A stretch of DNA of 64,000 nucleotides from positions 5,850,649-5,914,648 of the forward strand of contig JAJEKV010000076.1 of assembly GCA_021234155.1 (NCBI GenBank). Reading direction: 5' to 3'. Source of the DNA: Isoetes taiwanensis. Taxonomy: Eukaryota; Streptophyta; Lycopodiopsida; Isoetales; Isoetaceae. The notes under the pieces are model-generated. The model was not told the origin of the DNA, did not search any database, and saw only the letters and a list, made by a program, of their open reading frames with translations. The position numbers and the translations under genes were made by a program. Shown in pieces: positions 45,701-57,551 of this stretch (positions are counted from its first letter, which is position 1; every line of letters starts with the position of its first letter).

Positions 45701-48700
45701 TTCTCAAGGAAATGGAAATAGCCATAAGGGCATTAATTTGCATGGTCATAAATTTGACATCTGCATTCTTGACCGACTTGAATTGGTTCCAATACTTCTG
45801 GAAACATAGGATCCTCCACTGTGAGAAATATCTGGGTATGACGTGCACAGTAAATATCACATGTAACTCTGATCTCTAGTTTGTCTTATCAAAATATGTA
45901 TTTTGGTTCATTTAGTTTACCATGTTTCTGTAGTTCATAATGGCTGAATCCAGATTTGTATATGCAGGCTAAGAAGGGGACAATTATGAAGTCAGTTGGG
46001 GTGGTGGATGCATCACCAGATGCAGTATTTGAAACCATAATGAGTCTAGACAGTTCAGAAAGATACAAGTAATTGCTGCATCTTACTCTTCGCTTCAAGA
46101 AGTGTGCATAATTGGAGTTTTAAACTTCTCCTTTCTGTTGAGTAGTTCTGAAGATGGCTGCTCTGCTGACATTTTGACATACATGGGTGGTTCTTATATA
46201 TGCATTCTTGTTAACATGACACATGGGTAGTGTTAGATATTTCCGTTAGGTTTTGTATAAGAAGTAATCACATAAGCGACCTCTCCAGTATAGCCTATAT
46301 GAGCTGCATTTATTATTCTACTTTTATGTGGCATCTTGTTAACACAAAAACTATACATTTTCTTTTAAAAGCAACCCCCCCAGTCCGTTTTACTTACGCA
46401 TTTCATTCATCCAGGTGGGATGTTTTAACTGGTAACCTGGAGCTTGTGGAGCATATTGATGGGCACGCAGATGTTGTATATGGAACGTTTGACTCTGCAT
46501 ATGTTAAAAGGTCTCGTCTACTATTGTTTAACAAAAGGAGGGAACTAAGAGGCAAAAAGAGGATTTGAGATAAATTGGTATTAGAGGTTGAAATATTACT
46601 TCAACTCACTATTCATTCTTGATGTGACTATAGTCAGCACTTTACCATTGCATTTTTCCTATCAATACAAATGTATTGTGGTGCTTTGCATCTCATTCCT
46701 ATGATTCCCAATTCCAGTTATAATATCAGATCCTTCTCATAGGAGAATGGATGTCCGCTCGTCATGTTCATGATTTCATACCTTTTGCTGTGTGAATAAT
46801 CTTCCAGAAATCTAGGATTTGAAGCAGATTTGCATCAGCTCTTTATTGATCCAATTCTTGGTGAGTTTGGTCGAGTATTTGGGAAGATTTTCATCAATCT
46901 GTGCAGATAGATATCAACCGAAAAATTGCAGGAGCTTTTGTGACAATTCTGAAGTATATCTTTGTTCTTTGTTGATCTGCTTATTATCTTGATCAGTAGG
47001 TCAGTTTTAATCATTGGACCAGTGTTAGCAACTTCGTTTACAGATTCAAGAGTGTCTTGGATAGTGCTTGATCATTTGTTGTAAAATTTCAGGGGAAAAA
47101 TACAGTCAAGCAAGTATGGGAGTGATAGATCCATGGAAATTATCCAGTCCAAGGCAATAGTGCATGAGTCCTAAATTTGTCACTTCAAAATTAGTGTTAA
47201 GAAGAGTCTTTTGTTGAAAGTATTAGGTCTGCAGCATATCCTGTTATTCTCACATCCACATAAAGGATAAGGGTGGAAACCAAACAATCTTAGAACTTAT
47301 AGTATAAGTTGGGATCTGTTCGGGACCTTCAGTAAGAGTCTTCTGTTGAAAGTATTAGGTCTGCAGCATCTCCTGTCGTTATTCTCTCATCCACATAAAG
47401 GAGAAGGATGGAAACCAAACAATCTTGGAACTTATTGTATAAGTTGGGATCTGTTCGGGACCTTCGGTTGTGCATGTCAGTAATAAGGGTATTGACCTTC
47501 ATATTCCAGCCATGTAGACTTTTCGTTAGTTTACAAACATAAGTAGGATGATTTTGATCTACAAATCCAGGAGGCTGCTGCATGTATAACTCCATCAAGA
47601 AATGGTGAGTTGAAATCTGTTCATCCTTTCTGGGCTGCTAACACTATAATGGCTCTCATAGTATCCAATCTCACCAAAGGTGCTCCTTCATCGTAATGAA
47701 ACCCTTCTTCTTGTGTGTACTAATCTATCTTTGGGTTTTGAAGTTGTGCCATCTGAATGATACTTTATTTGAAAAATTCATTTTGCTCCAATCACATTGT
47801 GAGCGGCTGGTTTTGGAACAAGTTCCCAAGTTCCTTGCTTAGAAAGTATGGACAACTCTTTAGTCATAGCCGTATTCCGTGATCATGCTTTGCTGCTTAG
47901 AAGTAAGTTGCAGGATCAGTTTCCCAACAGAACCGTGGCCATCAATGCATAATTGCAATTTGAACTCTCTTTTGTATGGTTGGCTCGGCTTGAGTGCCTT
48001 CGTTGTAATCTACAGGAAATGATGAGGCCAGCCTTGTAAATCTTCTTCGGGCTCAGGAACAAACAAAGATGCTATATTAGGTGGTAAATGATCTAAAATG
48101 TCTTCAGGATATGCTGGAGAGGAAACAGGTTTAATATAGTCACTTAGTTAAAAATCATGAAAAGGATTGACTACGAACGGTCTGGTACAACTGAAGAATC
48201 TGAATTCAATGGAATCAGTACTGTCTTTGAAGAACACAAAAAAGAACCAGATGTCAGTGCCTAAATGAAACCTGAAATAATGATAGTTGCAAATAACGTC
48301 TTCAATCTGTCTGATCTAGTTGATACAAATCTGATGGCATCTTCCACAAAACCATGTTTCTCGAAGCACAGAAACAGAATCATAACATCTCCTATGCTTC
48401 CATGTTGGTTGTATACTCTATAAAAAAACTTTAAGAGATCTCTCAGACAACTTACCATTCTTTTGTAGTATTTTACGAGGATAAATAGCATATCTGAAAC
48501 AACCAAACACTTTAAAGTGCGTGACACATCAGGCTTGTAACTATTCAAAAGCCTCAACAGGAGTTTTGAGTAGTAATGACTTGGTTCGTGGTCTGTTGAA
48601 ACATACGCTGCAGTGACAGCTGCATTGGCCAAAAAAACAGGTGGAAGTTGGTTATCCTTAAGCATACGCCTAGTTTAATCTATAATGGTTCTGTTTTTGC

Positions 48701-51700
48701 CTTCTGCAACACCATTCTAAGGATGGGCATGCAGCACTATCAGTTCCTTGCGCAGTGCACCCCTTTGTATTTGAGAAACTCTTCAAATTCTTGTGACAGG
48801 TACTCCTTGGCATTATCAGACCTCAATGCCCTTCATGGTAGTTGAAAATAAGTGTACTGAGGGTTTGATAATTGGAGAATACTTGAGATTTATATTGATA
48901 GGATATAACAAAGTGTATCTACTAAAGTCAACAAAAATGTCAAAGTACCTGCTCCCATATAGTGATCCAATTGGGAAGTAACAGATATCTGAATGTATCA
49001 ACTGAAGCACGAAATTGAGCTTGATCTGGATATGGCGCTTGGATTTGTTTTCCAAGGCTGCATGCAGAACTCTTGAGTTCTTGTTCTTTAAGAACTGGTA
49101 ATCCTTTGACTTTTTTGATTTTTAGATTCTGTGACTAAGGCAGAAAGACCAGCATGTCCATACCTTGCATGCCACAGAGATTCTTGAGTAGTAGATACTG
49201 CTGCTGTGTATAGCCGTGTGAATGTACATTTCTAACTTCTGCATTGTTCTTTTCTTTCTGGCCTTGGGTCCATCCATGTGATTTTGTGTATTCTTCTCTT
49301 TGTTTCAAATAAAATATGCCTCATCCATGCTTGATACTCAGATGTAATGGTAACAAAGTATTTATGAAAACAGATGATTTGCCTGAATATGTAATAAATG
49401 CTCATTTGATTTCTCCTGCCTGTTAGATCTTTATTTAATGATCTAAGTTGGCTTGGAGCAAAGTAATGCTCCATTAGTTTAAAAATGACTTTCTTAACTC
49501 GAATTAAGTATTGGAATTGGAAAATTATTCTTCTATATTGGTATTTGGTAATGAGCAAGGAAAAATTGAAATAGCTTTGGTTCTTCTAGTGTCTGCTTTT
49601 AGTGCTTGGAATAACTGATTATGCTGTTTGCAGACGTCATTGGTACAACTGGCATCCAAAAAAACGAGACTTTGTCATCTCTCGCTATTGGCGTCGTGAT
49701 CAGGATGGATCTTATGGTAAGGAGCCAAAATATGAAGCTTGTAAATGTCATGAAAACAAAGAGAATATACAGAATTTTAAATTTTTGATTTTGTGGTCTA
49801 TAAGAGCTCAGCTGTTTAGAACAAAGAGGAAAGCAGATCCTTGCGATTGATCTGCTCTTTGCTGTTAGATTTTTTTAGAACTGCATTAGCATCATTTGCT
49901 AGTGGAATTAGAAAATGGTTCACACTGAAAGCTACAATAGTTCCTAGAATACTCTCCGATGGTGCACACAAGAGGAGAGTGCTCAAGTTGCGACATGTAA
50001 AAAAAGGCACTGCCCCTTGTTTTAGATGTCTGATCCACCACCTCCAATTCTTATAGAGAAATTTAGTCTTTTCTTCCAACGCCACAGATTTAGTCTGCCT
50101 GCTTTATAGAATTGCTGTTGAAAACCGAAATGCCGACTTGGCAGAAGTGGTAATGTGGCAGAACATGCTGGCATGCTGATATGTACCCTAAGTGTCAAGT
50201 TGAACTGCATATGCACGTTTAGCATTCATTTGAGATTAGTCAGCTTGGCTCTTAGCATTTGTAGCTAGTTATGAAGTTAGTGGTATAAAGAACAAGTGTA
50301 ATAAAGGGGGAGCCCAATTTTTTTTTCTACTCAATCTTATTATGCTCAGAACACTCAAGGTCCAGTAAAGGAAAGCTAATTTGTATTTTCATGTAAATCA
50401 TCTCTCTTCTTTTTGGAGTAGGAAGTAGGATTCTGAATTTATAATAACATCTTGTTGATACGTGTGCTCTCTTGCATGCAGCTGTTACGCACATTTCTAT
50501 CACTCACAAGAGCCGTCCAATCAGACGTGGACATCGTCGGGTAAACTTGAATTGTAAGTTGTGAATGAGGATGTTCACTTTTAAATATTGATCACATCAT
50601 ATAGGGCATTGGTCATTGATATCAAAAATCAAGCTTGATACCTGTCTGCCACAGCTGCCTTTTTAGCTTTTTTTTTCCTTGACATGGCAAGTTTTGAAGC
50701 TATCAAATGACATTCTGGTCGCAGGTATATTTAAGTGCGTCCAAAAAATTGTTCAATCTTGATTGTCAACCTTGGATGATGTAGGTTGACAATAAAAGCT
50801 ATAGAATTACCACTGATAGGTAGTGAATATCCAAATCAAAGTTGCAGTGCTGTTTATTCGCGTTCGCATCTAAAAGACCACCAGAAATTATAGCTTGGAA
50901 AAGCGTTTTGCTGTATTTGCTTTATTTATTATCATTTCCATGGATATTTTCTCTTGTTTCGCAGACTGTAAGCCAGATGTTATGCCCACACTGATTGTTT
51001 TCACTGATATGCATGTTTACATTACCATATAAGTTACAATTCGAGTTAGCAGAAAACATAATTGATCTATACCTAATTGCTTCTGATTCCCAAGTATGAC
51101 ATATATGCAGCTGGTATTTGGGAGATTACTCCTATTCCATCAGTGCATGGAAGCAATTGCCCAAGGACCCGTGTTACTCAGGTTATCGAGTTAGAAACAG
51201 CTGGTTGGGGAGGCTGGAAGAAGGGCAATTATTCTCAATTTAATAAGACAGTTCCGTGTATTTTGTTGTGTCGAACAGCTGGTCAGTCAATTTTTTCTTT
51301 TCCAGTTTAAGCCGCTATGTTGAATAGTTTAAATGGATAACATGTTATTTTAGTTCCCTCGACTCTAGCTTCAAAGGCATGATGCACTGTCCCTATCATA
51401 TTCCTCGTGCATACAGCATGGAGCCCCAAGCCAGTACAAATTGCATACATTGTTGGTATGATGCAGGATTGCAGAATATTTTAGAGCAGAATTTGAAGCT
51501 GGATTCTTTGAAGCCCAAGTTTTACAGGTGAAAACTCCCAAAGAGACTGCTCAACTAGCAACTTTAGAAGTCTCTGATACAACTAGCGACTTTTATGAAG
51601 CTATACTTGCAGAGGATCCTGATGGAGGAAATTATGGATTGTCAATCTGCTTGCCTGCTAAGGTCACTACAATTATTTGCTGTCAGAACTCATTTGCTAA

Positions 51701-54700
51701 TTCATCTGAATGGGCATTTTAAATTAACCCTCAATTAGCAAGTGTTATGGCAGTTATAGAACTTGTATGTGGATCTGCCTTGCTCCGGTCAATGTTCTCA
51801 GAGGGGAAACATTTATGTTTTGCAGAGAGGATCGCGACGAGAAAGTCAGATTGCATGGAGTCGAATGTTGGGAATTTCAGATAAGAGGCTTTCAGGTGTA
51901 GTAGTCTTGCCTGTTGTCTTCCTCTCTTTATCAGAAATGCATCACCTGTTCAAGATGTAGTATTGCAAGACAATGCATGTCAAGGAAGTTCATCCGGCGT
52001 AGGAAATCATGCACGCAAGCATTGTCTAACATAAGCATGTTCCTTTCATTGTCAAGGTGTCTTCGCTGACATCGCTACATTTTCAGGCTTTCTTTGGAAG
52101 ATCCAATCAAAGTCATCGATTTAAATGCATTTTCGGCACCTTAAAGCGAGTATGAATGAAAAGACAATGACTGCTGGGCAGATCCAGGAGGAGATGGATT
52201 TATGGTTCGAGGTGCTACCTACATCAAGGACAACATTAAGGTAACTTCACCGCTTGAAGCATTAGTGTAAATAGCATCATACGTGTTTTCCAATATGGAA
52301 TAAAACAACAATTCATATGTGCCCTTCGGTTCTCCCTTTCATTGGAGCAATCAAATCAAATGATAGAAGGCGCTTTAGGTGCGTTTGCATTGGGGAGTCT
52401 AAGTGGGTCATCACTTAAGACTCATGGCAACCATACTATACAAATAAGGCATGCCCTTTATAGACATCCCAATCACATCACCAAATGGAAAACTTTATTT
52501 TGTCAAAACTTCATGATTTCTTTAGTAGCTTGTAATGCTGCCCGCACCTTATCGGACTCTTGTGTGTAAAGTGAGAGTTCTTGTGTTTGGTTATCACTAC
52601 TGGAGGAGTACTGATAACCAATTATTAGTACCGGAGGAGTACTGATAACTACTGGGCCGAGGCCTTAGCGTAAATATCTGGCCTCGACGCATCGCCGGTT
52701 CACGATTTTTGGTTATCAGCCCCGCCAGACCAATAACCTTATTCTGGGAATCCAGTCACCGCACTGACTAAGCCGATCTAGTCAGTGTACTATACTGGAA
52801 AGAGAGACAATCCAACCTTGATTCTACGTTGGACTTTAGGAGGCCACGTGTTGTAATGATGAGCTGTGGATGCATGAGCCAAATTTCTCTGAAATTGTTT
52901 TTAATGTTAAATCTGTAAATGCAAAATAGGGACTTGGTAAACTCACCAGCGATTTTCAAGTTCCTTGTTTACTGTGCTGATGCAGATTCCTGGAAGCAGT
53001 CCTGTTTTGAAACTTCTTGCAGTTGATTGGCTCAAGTCAGATGTAAAAATTGAGCTGATTGGTAAAGAGCCTACGTGTCTTGTCCAGGTTAGACATCACT
53101 ACAGTGTGCATTAATTTATTAACACCATGTCTACTAAATGATGTCACGTACAGAAGGAGGCTGCAAAAAAGCTACCATTTATTCTTGTTATCAACTTACA
53201 GGTATTCATTATAATGGCCTATTCAGCATCTAAATGTCGGCATTTGATTCTTTGTATATGGTTCTCGGGCTCTTTGTAGCTTTTCCATGTACCCTCTCCT
53301 TGTTTTGTATGTCTGCAAACCATTTATCCCATTAAAAGTGGTGAAAGGTTTTCCGAATTAAGGCTGTCTTTGTATTTGGAGTTAGTTTTCCTCAAATGCG
53401 TGCTTCTAGGGCATGATCAAAATGTGTAGGAGATAATATTCAACTTTAACTGTTTTTATGTTTAAGTCCCATAAATGGCACTCCCGATAATGTACAAGTT
53501 CTATGGACAGGATATAAAATATACAAACCAAGGTTATGGTTGGCCATCATGAGATAGCCACAAGTGTGATATCGATGGAGGACACTAGTAGGTTATAAAC
53601 ATATGCGACATGTATTCTTACAATGTTTTGTCATGGTCCCATATGGATACATTCCCTGCCATGTCAGCACATATGGGCTTAACTAAAGCTTTGTTCTCTG
53701 TATGTATATATAGAGCCGAATAATAAAAGCTGCATCTTTAACCACATCCTCCTTGGAATCTGGAAGCTTCATTTCAAAGCACTGGAAACTGAACCCTGCG
53801 AAAACTTCGCAGCTAATTGGTCTTTGGTTGGAATATGATGAAGATCTAATTGACCATAGATGCCTGCTCTCTAACAAAATGATAATGTTTTTGCTGCCAA
53901 TATGGAACATTGGATCTTTAGCAATCTGTATACATCTTTGATTATCATAGAGAAGATCGACACTCGTGCTATTATTGCTGATTTCGTGACAAACTTTTGG
54001 GCTAAATAAATAATTTGGAGTAGCAGTGCTTGAATGGGAGGTAAACATTTGATGTTTATTTAACCATCCTATTGCTCTGTGTATAGAAAGGACCTGAGCA
54101 AGCACCTTTCAAGTGAGCGATCACTCTCCTTGCTGCTTTCCGATGTGACTGCTTTGGAAAGGCCAGAAAGCAACTTAACATACCCTTACAATGGAAACTC
54201 AGGTGGCATCCACTTGTGGAGGCCCATGATAAGTAGACAGTTCAGACCTGGCTCCTTTCAACCAAGCCTGGTGTTCACTCATTTTCATTCACGGAATATT
54301 CACCTATCTAAATCCATTGTAGATTTCGTAGGTGAAAATTTTAAAGCATCAATATCTGGAGCTCCATACCATCCACACTATCAAATGCAGATGAGAAAAT
54401 TTCTGACTCAAGTGATCAGCTATTTGCATCAGCTTCCAACGGCCTGCCAATCTCATAGTTAGAAAAATTATATCTCAAAACTCTATGTTGACTTGCACAC
54501 CCCATAAGCCATTAATTCAGCGCATGGTATGTGCTAATGTAATGTAGCCACAACATGATATGATAAACAATGTTTAGGGATGGTAAGTTGTGTGCATATG
54601 ATTATCTTTGATGTCACAAACAAATCTATCAGTTTGTCTTTGTCACCTTCATTTCCGGCTTTCTTTTGTGTTGTCACTTATATTGGCTGCCGTGGTCCCT

Positions 54701-56301
54701 ACATGAGATCAAGGCATAAGGCGGTTAATTCTTCATCCTAACTTGTTTAAAGTTAGTACCTTGCTGCATTTTAAGACTATCAAGATTAGTTAACATTCTG
54801 CTTTCGCTCTTTTCTATAGGTGCCTGCAAAACCGAACTACAGCCTGATATTCTATTATGGTGCAGATCGCCCAATTAGGAATGGCTCTTTGCTTGAAAAG
54901 TTTATTGTGGGAGATGATTGTTTCAGAAACTCATGCTTTAAACTGATTCCAAGCATTGTGGAGGTAATAGCACAAACATTATATGATTTAGTTCTCTTTC
55001 TAGTAAGGAAATCTGGAATATGAATGATCATCTAAATTCGAGAAGATTGCATACACATAGCAACAGGGAATTTAATCTCTGATGTCAAGGCAATAATATA
55101 CAGCCAGGCCCTATTACTTTCAGAGGTATTTTTGAGACAAATTGCTTGTCACCAAATTAGAGGTAACCAAATCACTTGTAGCAAGTGACATGTTTTAGGA
55201 ATTTGGTTGGTTCTTTGTCTCATTTCCTTTTTATATATAAGCATCACATAGCAAAAGCTTTTTTGAAATTATGATTGATGTTTTCATGTTCCATCTTTTA
55301 GGGCATTTCATGAAGTTGATTTGTTTTCTTTTTCAGGGTTATTGGGTTGTCCGTCGAGCTGTTGGTACTAAAGCTTGTCTTCTTTGGAAGAGCAGTGTCT
55401 TGCCATTATTTCCGCAAGACAACTTTCTGAGGTTCACAGTTGCTTGCTCTTTACATTCTCCTTTCAGATTTCTGGGATATAAATATTCTTTACAGCACAT
55501 CCTTGAGCTTTTTATGTTTTCTCATTTTGGGATTTGCTTTCAGATTGATGTAGACATTGGGTCTTCTGCAGTGGCACGGAATGTGATTGGGCTTGTCTTG
55601 GGATATGTAACAAAGATTGTTGTTGATCTTGGAATCCTTATTGAGGTGTGAAATTTGGTTATTTAATTTGAAGATTAACCGATTAAAATCAAAAAAGCTT
55701 TCAGATGTTTCAATCAACTATGTTGTGTTTTGTGAACACCAACCAACCCATCCCCATTTACCCCCTTTCCCCACCTCCTAAATGTTTTTCTTTTTTTTTT
55801 GTTTTGTTTGGGGTTGCATTTAGATTCAGTATATGCATGGCAAAACATATATTTCATGTGGCATATGATTCAACAGTCTTAAACAAATGTTGCCAGCCAT
55901 GTTGCAATACATGTAGGCTGTATGTAGAGATTAAATCATCCACTCATACATGACAGTATACATATGATGATGCATGTTGGCTGGTTTACAAGAGATAAAG
56001 CTGCAGAAATGAACCCCTCGTGTATGTTCATGTGATATGTATAAGCTATCTATTCTTATGTATGTGTCCAAGCCAATGGATGATCTCAATTGTTTTAGAG
56101 CCTACATGGGATAATGAGCTGTTTTTGTAGCTTCCGGTATCAGCATATTAGATATAATGAGACACAAGTTATATTTTGCAGGCCAAGCAAGAGGATGAGT
56201 TGCCCGAGTACATTTTAGAGCAGCAAGAATTACCCGGATTGAGCCAAATTAGCAGTGGCATTTGTCCCTGCAAACAGAGCCCAGACTTGAAGTGCAGATG
56301 A
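41923..56301 (+). CDS. EDR2: EDR2-like protein (PH, START, DUF1336), 22 exons
   Basis: Exons (GT-AG): 41915-42075, 42234-42308, 42489-42542, 42638-42703, 43869-43918, 44008-44063, 44281-44388, 45445-45479, 45968-46068, 46415-46510, 49634-49716, 50482-50553, 51111-51281, 51475-51662, 51826-51895, 52087-52240, 52986-53087, 53154-53201, 54820-54963, 55337-55438, 55544-55645, 56182-56301. About 714 residues, close to Arabidopsis EDR2 (718). The start is MMENEQATYAGW just inside exon 1; an upstream noncoding exon is implied. Phases agree through exon 13 and again for exons 17-19 and 21. Exons 14-16, 20 and 22 contain apparent one-base slips, mostly at homopolymers. EDR2 relatives are membrane-associated lipid-binding proteins; Arabidopsis EDR2 dampens salicylate-dependent mildew resistance. 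The family call is firm; whether this copy works is open. Confidence 0.88.
43869..44388 (+). other. EDR2: EDR2-like: linker exons 5-7
   Basis: The linker reads RSRGRMPASEKDQQ, then SGSIVTIGKGPESLLRQS and FAQDDYPDGDAVEQADWRCF. Phases 2 and 1 match across the two introns. PESLLRQS and the DW-R-C/F-x-NG junction are typical of the stretch leading into START in this family. Confidence 0.75.
45157..45250. repeat. Inverted repeat (hairpin) in intron 7
   Basis: Arms of about 33 bases (45,157-45,189 and 45,217-45,249) are reverse complements with a few mismatches, including the perfect AATCTAGACT / AGTCTAGATT core. The loop is about 27 bases. It may be a small MITE-like remnant or a foldback in the pre-mRNA. 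Confidence 0.75.
45445..51895 (+). other. EDR2: EDR2-like: START domain exons 8-15
   Basis: It begins GLRIL(E)DVAASK and continues KSVGVVDASPDAVFETIMSL, KWDVLTGNLELVEHIDGHAD, RRDQDGSY, THKSRPIRRGHRR, IWEITPIP and GWGGWKKGNYSQFNKT. These are the usual START landmarks of EDR2 proteins. The domain forms a lipid-binding cavity. The last two exons are the doubtful part: the standard acceptor of exon 14 (51,467) puts it out of frame, while an acceptor eight bases on (51,475) keeps it open. Confidence 0.82.
47170..49270 (-). mobile_element. Copia fossil in intron 10, antisense to the gene
   Basis: Minus-strand Copia pol pieces. Part of the integrase region is at about 49,060-48,260, and reverse-transcriptase pieces lie downstream to about 47,200. 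No LTRs were recognised. Heavily broken (more than ten interruptions) and old. It accounts for most of the 3.1 kb intron. Confidence 0.75.
52087..56301 (+). other. EDR2: EDR2-like: DUF1336 (EDR2_C) exons 16-22
   Basis: Landmarks are DCWADPGGDGFMVRG, LKLLAVDWLKSD, KLPFILVINLQ, VPAKPNYSLIFYYGADRP, FKLIPSIVEGYWVVRRAVGT, IDVDIGSSAVARNVIGLVLG and ELPEYIL. This is the conserved C-terminal domain of the family. Exon 16 as it stands has two in-frame stops before DCWADP. In exon 20 the middle reads WKSSVLPLFP, whereas a neighbouring frame gives AVSCHYF, which fits the family. In exon 22 the tail after ELPEYIL is unlike relatives, while the next frame gives GAARITRIEPN, which fits. Confidence 0.82.
53690..54110 (-). 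mobile_element. Copia fossil in intron 18, RNase H piece, antisense
   Basis: The minus strand carries the C-terminal RNase H part of a Copia element. No other domain or LTR is visible nearby. Short, broken fragment. Confidence 0.7.
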
Positions 56302-57551
56302 ACAAATGTATGAATATTGTATTGAGGTGTTCAGTTGTATACGTTTGCAGCCACGCACAGCAGCTCGAGGTGTAAATTATCAAAGTCTCAGGTTCTCAGG
56401 GCAGATGTACATTGTGAAAGAGGAAGTTAGGGCAGGCTAGATATTGTACACTTATTAGTACACAGTTTTTAAATAATTTTTTAAACGATCTTTCTACTTC
56501 GATTTGTTCAAAATGCGTCTGTTGATCTTGGGATGTCCTAGACCAGAACTATATCTCTTCCTTTCACACATGGCCTGAACGTACAACTCTTTTGTGCATA
56601 TCAATCGTTTCACTAGCTAGAACGACTCACGTTGCTATGTAAAAATGGATTTATGAAATTTAAAAGCATAGAGATTCGATGGATTTGTTCCTAAGTACAA
56701 CTATCTAGCTTTTTATGTAATGTGATGTAATGTGGAACAAAAGTGGAACGGTTTCTTGCATTAAAATGTAGGAGCCTTTAAAAGGGCCCACATTTTGGGT
56801 CATCCATTCTATTCCAAAATGGTATCTATTAAGGTTAGGACGCATCCCCTCTTGAGGAAGGTGGACTTGAATGCTATTCTGTTGTTTTGAAAATGTTATG
56901 CACTTAAAGTTCTATGTTTGAATTCTGAACTGTCACGTGAATGTGTGCTTTTGCTAAGCTTTTGATATTGAATTTGCATTTATTCCCCTTGAAGCTTTTT
57001 GTTTCACGAGTGTTCTTGCATTTGAACCATTTTTCCTGTTTAAAGTGCATGAATATAAGCTCATGTTCGGACCGATCTTACCCAACTTGAGTCTCCCCCA
57101 CCCAAATAAAGCATGCTCGCAACTTTGATAAGGTAGCATTCTCAAAATAAGTAAAGCACTCCAAAACCTTTTGTGATATATGGATCAATCATTTAGAATG
57201 TGAAATTGAGAGCACCTGACCTCCTGGGTGCAAAATTCCTTGCCTAACAATACGTAAAGAAAACAAAAAAAAAATCATTAGAATGGACAAACCGAAAAGA
57301 GCAATGCATGATTTCTAACCGCTTGGATTAACAAACATAAAAACACGATGCAAAAGTGACCATCCCCGGGCCTAATTAGTATAGTTGATCTATGAGTCGG
57401 AGGATTGAACATACAGATGTTTATAAGGAACAAGAATACCATGGGAGTGTATAGCAATGACATAAGGTCTAAGTCTCGACCATGTAATCTAGCACATATC
57501 ATAATGAAGATGGTATTTTAACGCCCACTCTACCCCCTTTCTCAAGCCCTT
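56302..57551. other. 3' untranslated and downstream region of the EDR2-like gene
   Basis: The 3' untranslated region probably ends within the first few hundred bases; no canonical AATAAA was tied to it. Frames further on (for example minus 57,502-57,278) show no domain. Confidence 0.4.
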
